DNA from: Paracoccaceae bacterium
Lineage (GTDB): Bacteria > Pseudomonadota > Alphaproteobacteria > Rhodobacterales > Rhodobacteraceae
Length of the DNA: 6,128 nt
Reading direction: 5' to 3'
Assembly: GCA_015485015.1 (NCBI GenBank)
Contig: WFUK01000343.1
Coordinates: 1-6,128, forward strand
In this document: piece after piece, positions 4,397 to 6,128 of the stretch
Layout of the letters: each line of letters opens with the position of its first letter
How positions within the stretch are numbered: the stretch's first letter is position 1
Position numbers and translations under genes: made by a program
Notes under the pieces: model-generated
What the model was told of the DNA's origin: nothing
Database searches by the model: none
Seen by the model: the letters and a program-made list of their open reading frames with translations, nothing else

Positions 4397-5563
4397 ATGG
4401 ACAGATTCGATATTATCATCGTCGGCGCGGGTCCGGCCGGCCTTGGCTTTGCCCGCAACATGGCCGATAGCGGTCTTCGCATCGCTATTGTCGAGCGCCT
4501 GCCCGAAGCCGTGCTGGCCGAGCCACCTGAAGATGGCCGCGATATTGCGCTCACCCATGCTTCCGAGGCAATGATGGAAAAGCTCGGTATGTGGGCGCAT
4601 ATCCCCAGCGATCGTTACGGTGTGATCCGCGATGCCAAGGTGGTGAATGGCCGCTCGGATTATGCGCTGCATTTTCAGAGCGCGGCCAGCGGCAAGGATT
4701 ATCTGGGCCGGATTGTGCCCAACCACCTGATCCGCCAAGCCGCCTATCGGCAAATCAAAGACCAGCCGGATCTGGAGCTGATTTGCGAGGCGACGGTTGA
4801 AACGGTGTCCGCAGGGCAGGTCGGGCTGGCGGATGGCCGCATACTCCACGCCGATCTGGTAATCGCCGCCGATAGCCGGTTTTCCGAAACGCGGCGCAAA
4901 ATGGGCATCGGGGCAGAAATGACCGATTTTGGCCGCACCGTTATTGTGTGTGAAATGTCCCATGATCTGCCGCATGATAACGTGGCGATCGAGTGCTTTC
5001 ACTATGATCAAACGCTGGCAATCCTGCCGATGCACGGGCGGGTGTCTTCGGTGGTGGTAACCCTGCCGACCGATATGGCCGGCGCCGCGATGGATATGCC
5101 CGCGCCTGCCTTTGCTGCCGATATCCAGGCGCGATTCGGCAATCGTTTGGGCGGTATGAAGCTGATCACCACGCGGGTGGCCTATCCGCTTATGGGGGTG
5201 TTTGCCAAGCGCTTCGTGGCGCGGCGCTTTGCGCTGGTGGGGGATGCGGCGGTGGGCATGCATCCGGTTACGGCGCATGGCTATAATCTGGGCCTGACGG
5301 GCGGCGGCCTGCTGGCCGACAGCCTCAAAAATGCGCTGGCCGAGGGGCGGGATATCGGCGATCTTCGGGTGTTGCAGCGCTATGAACGCGCCCATCGCAA
5401 GGTGGCCCGCCCGCTTTATCTCGGCACCAACGCCTTGGTGAAGCTCTATACCGACACGCGCTTGCCGGCCAGAATTTTGCGCGGCGCGGCGTTGCGCTTG
5501 GGCAATCGCCTGCCGCCGGTAAAAGACCGTATTTTGCGCCAGCTTACGCAGATAGAGGCCTAG
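4397..5563 (+). CDS. ubiM: FAD-dependent ubiquinone-biosynthesis hydroxylase, UbiM-like
   Basis: This 388-residue flavin monooxygenase belongs to the UbiH/COQ6 group, which hydroxylate the aromatic ring of ubiquinone precursors at the membrane. The Rossmann motif FDIIIVGAGPAGLGFA (4-19) with Glu33 (IVER) binds the ADP part of FAD. AADSRFSETRRKMGIG (157-172) is the variant DG motif, and FALVGDAAVGMHPVTAHGYNLGL (278-300) is the GD/FAD-ribityl motif. EDGRDIALTHASEAMMEKLGMW (45-66) and the GDAAVGMHPVTAHG wording point to the UbiM branch rather than UbiH, which reads more like GNAAQTLHPIAGQGFN. UbiM enzymes are reported to have broad ring-position selectivity; which of C1, C5 and C6 this one modifies cannot be told here. 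The ATG at 4397 follows AAAGGAG (4384-4390), which rules out the longer TTG start at 4328. No other ubi gene is in view. Confidence 0.82.
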   Translation: MDRFDIIIVGAGPAGLGFARNMADSGLRIAIVERLPEAVLAEPPEDGRDIALTHASEAMMEKLGMWAHIPSDRYGVIRDAKVVNGRSDYALHFQSAASGKDYLGRIVPNHLIRQAAYRQIKDQPDLELICEATVETVSAGQVGLADGRILHADLVIAADSRFSETRRKMGIGAEMTDFGRTVIVCEMSHDLPHDNVAIECFHYDQTLAILPMHGRVSSVVVTLPTDMAGAAMDMPAPAFAADIQARFGNRLGGMKLITTRVAYPLMGVFAKRFVARRFALVGDAAVGMHPVTAHGYNLGLTGGGLLADSLKNALAEGRDIGDLRVLQRYERAHRKVARPLYLGTNALVKLYTDTRLPARILRGAALRLGNRLPPVKDRILRQLTQIEA

Positions 5564-5645
5564 GGCAGGGCGGGCCGTATTTTAAGGCCTTGAAACCTGC
5601 GTGCGAAAGCGCTATCGCCTGTGATCTTGAGGCGCGGCCTGCCCT
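5562..5645. repeat. 8-bp inverted repeat in the ubiM-rsfS gap
   Basis: AGGGCAGG (5562-5569, starting in the ubiM stop codon) and CCTGCCCT (5638-5645) are perfect arms 68 bp apart. Inside lie small stems GGCC/GGCC (5574-5577 with 5586-5589 region) and CGCCT/AGGCG (5616-5634). The gap could fold as a branched structure, but no U-tract is seen, so calling it a terminator is not justified. Confidence 0.35.
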
Positions 5646-5655
5646 GTGATAGGCT
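5627..5655 (+). promoter_or_regulatory. Possible promoter of rsfS
   Basis: TTGAGG (5627-5632) and TAGGCT (5650-5655) are 17 bp apart. The -35 is a fair match and the -10 a weak one (3 of 6). Transcription from about 5662 would give a leader of about 40 nt with GGAGG before the GTG. The 139-bp gap from ubiM makes an own promoter likely, though this exact site is uncertain. Confidence 0.35.
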
Positions 5656-5702
5656 GCGCGCACCCGGCGCCGGGGCATGGCGCTTTGTATGTGGAGGTTT
5701 TC

Positions 5703-6113
5703 GTGTCGTCGGAACCTGAAATGCCGGCAGAAACTGCCGCAACAAACGAGGCTGAATCCCGGCCTTTGAAACCGCTCGCGCCAAAGGCGCTCTTGACGCT
5801 GATCGTCGAGGGTCTGGCCGAGGATGCCGCCGAAGATGTGGTGGATATCGCCTTGGCCGGTAAATCCGAAGTGGCTGATTATATGGTGGTGGCTTCGGGC
5901 CGCTCCAGCCGCCATGTCGGGGCTTTGGCCGCCAAAATGACCGACCGGATCAAAACCGCATCGGGCATGCTTTGCCGCACGGAAGGCAAGGAAATGGGCG
6001 ATTGGGTATTGGTGGATTGCGGCGATGTTATCGTGCATATCTTCCGCCCCGAAGTGCGCGAATTCTATGACCTTGAAAAGCTATGGTCGGTGAACCCGCG
6101 CGATAAGGCGTGA
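5703..6113 (+). CDS. rsfS: Ribosomal silencing factor RsfS (Iojap/YbeB family)
   Basis: This 136-residue protein binds ribosomal protein uL14 on the large subunit and blocks subunit joining when cells slow down. The family domain spans about residues 28-128. AEDVVDIALAGKSEVADYMVVASGRSSRHVGALAAKM (43-79) and the hallmark EGKEMGDWVLVDCGDVIVHIFRPEVREFYDLEKLW (94-128) are essentially canonical. The first 27 residues are an acidic, Ala/Glu-rich, low-complexity extension. The GTG start at 5703 is chosen because GGAGG (5693-5697) lies 5 nt upstream; the upstream in-frame ATG at 5646 has no such site and overlaps the predicted promoter. A Met codon seven residues in is a less likely alternative. The stop codon overlaps the next start by four bases, consistent with the usual rsfS-rlmH order. 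Confidence 0.93.
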   Translation: MSSEPEMPAETAATNEAESRPLKPLAPKALLTLIVEGLAEDAAEDVVDIALAGKSEVADYMVVASGRSSRHVGALAAKMTDRIKTASGMLCRTEGKEMGDWVLVDCGDVIVHIFRPEVREFYDLEKLWSVNPRDKA

Positions 6114-6128
6114 AGGTCTCCCTGATCG
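6110..6128 (+). CDS. rlmH: Probable start of rlmH (23S rRNA pseudouridine-1915 N3-methyltransferase), partial
   Basis: A GTG at 6110-6112 overlaps the rsfS stop (GTGA), with AAGG (6105-6108) just upstream. Only six codons are visible, reading MKVSLI if GTG initiates. This hydrophobic beta-strand start resembles RlmH proteins, which act on helix 69 of 23S rRNA. The call rests mainly on the widespread rsfS-rlmH gene order, since too little sequence is present for domain evidence. Confidence 0.5.

Noticed and set aside
3653..5395. 580-codon open frame on the minus strand
   Set aside because: It lies antisense to the nucleoside hydrolase and ubiM genes, which have full family motifs and ribosome binding sites. 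Its translation is His/Arg/Gln/Ala-rich with no recognisable domain, as expected from the complement of GC-rich codons.
5544..6038. 164-codon minus-strand open frame over rsfS
   Set aside because: It is antisense to the unmistakable rsfS coding sequence and has a His/Arg-rich composition typical of a shadow frame.

Overview
The window looks like chromosomal DNA from an alphaproteobacterium, most likely a Rhodobacterales/Rhodobacteraceae member. The clues are moderately high GC, a MarR-type regulator overlapping an OmpR-type response regulator (the petP-petR arrangement known from Rhodobacter capsulatus), a UbiM-type ubiquinone hydroxylase, and rsfS apparently followed directly by rlmH. No mobile element, CRISPR array, rRNA or tRNA was seen. 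All genes appear intact except the two cut by the window edges.

Layout. Positions 1-860 (minus strand) carry petP and the first two thirds or so of the receiver-containing regulator petR, overlapping by 11 nt. A short divergent control region (861-996) contains a 19-bp palindrome, a promoter for petP, a promoter for ilvE and a 9-bp direct repeat. ilvE (branched-chain aminotransferase, 997-1866) faces a minus-strand pair, a DUF2975-like membrane protein and a small Cro/CI-type HTH regulator (2726-1990). The convergent gap (1867-1989) holds a terminator-like hairpin for each side and, between them, an exact 36-bp palindrome. The DUF2975/HTH pair diverges from a small predicted lipoprotein (2793-3317) across a 66-bp control region with near-mirror symmetry: -35, -10 and ribosome binding sites are all reflected around about position 2760. 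Then come, all on the plus strand, a nucleoside hydrolase (3377-4318), ubiM (4397-5563), rsfS (5703-6113) and the first codons of a probable rlmH (from 6110).

How the genes relate. Most are housekeeping: amino acid metabolism (ilvE), nucleoside salvage, quinone synthesis (ubiM), and ribosome silencing and maturation (rsfS, rlmH). They appear to be separate short transcription units rather than one pathway. The least described part is the membrane protein/HTH/lipoprotein locus at 1990-3317, where a two-gene regulatory cassette shares a compact symmetric promoter with an envelope lipoprotein of unknown function. No clearly unprecedented system was found. That locus and the 36-bp palindrome deserve the closest second look.
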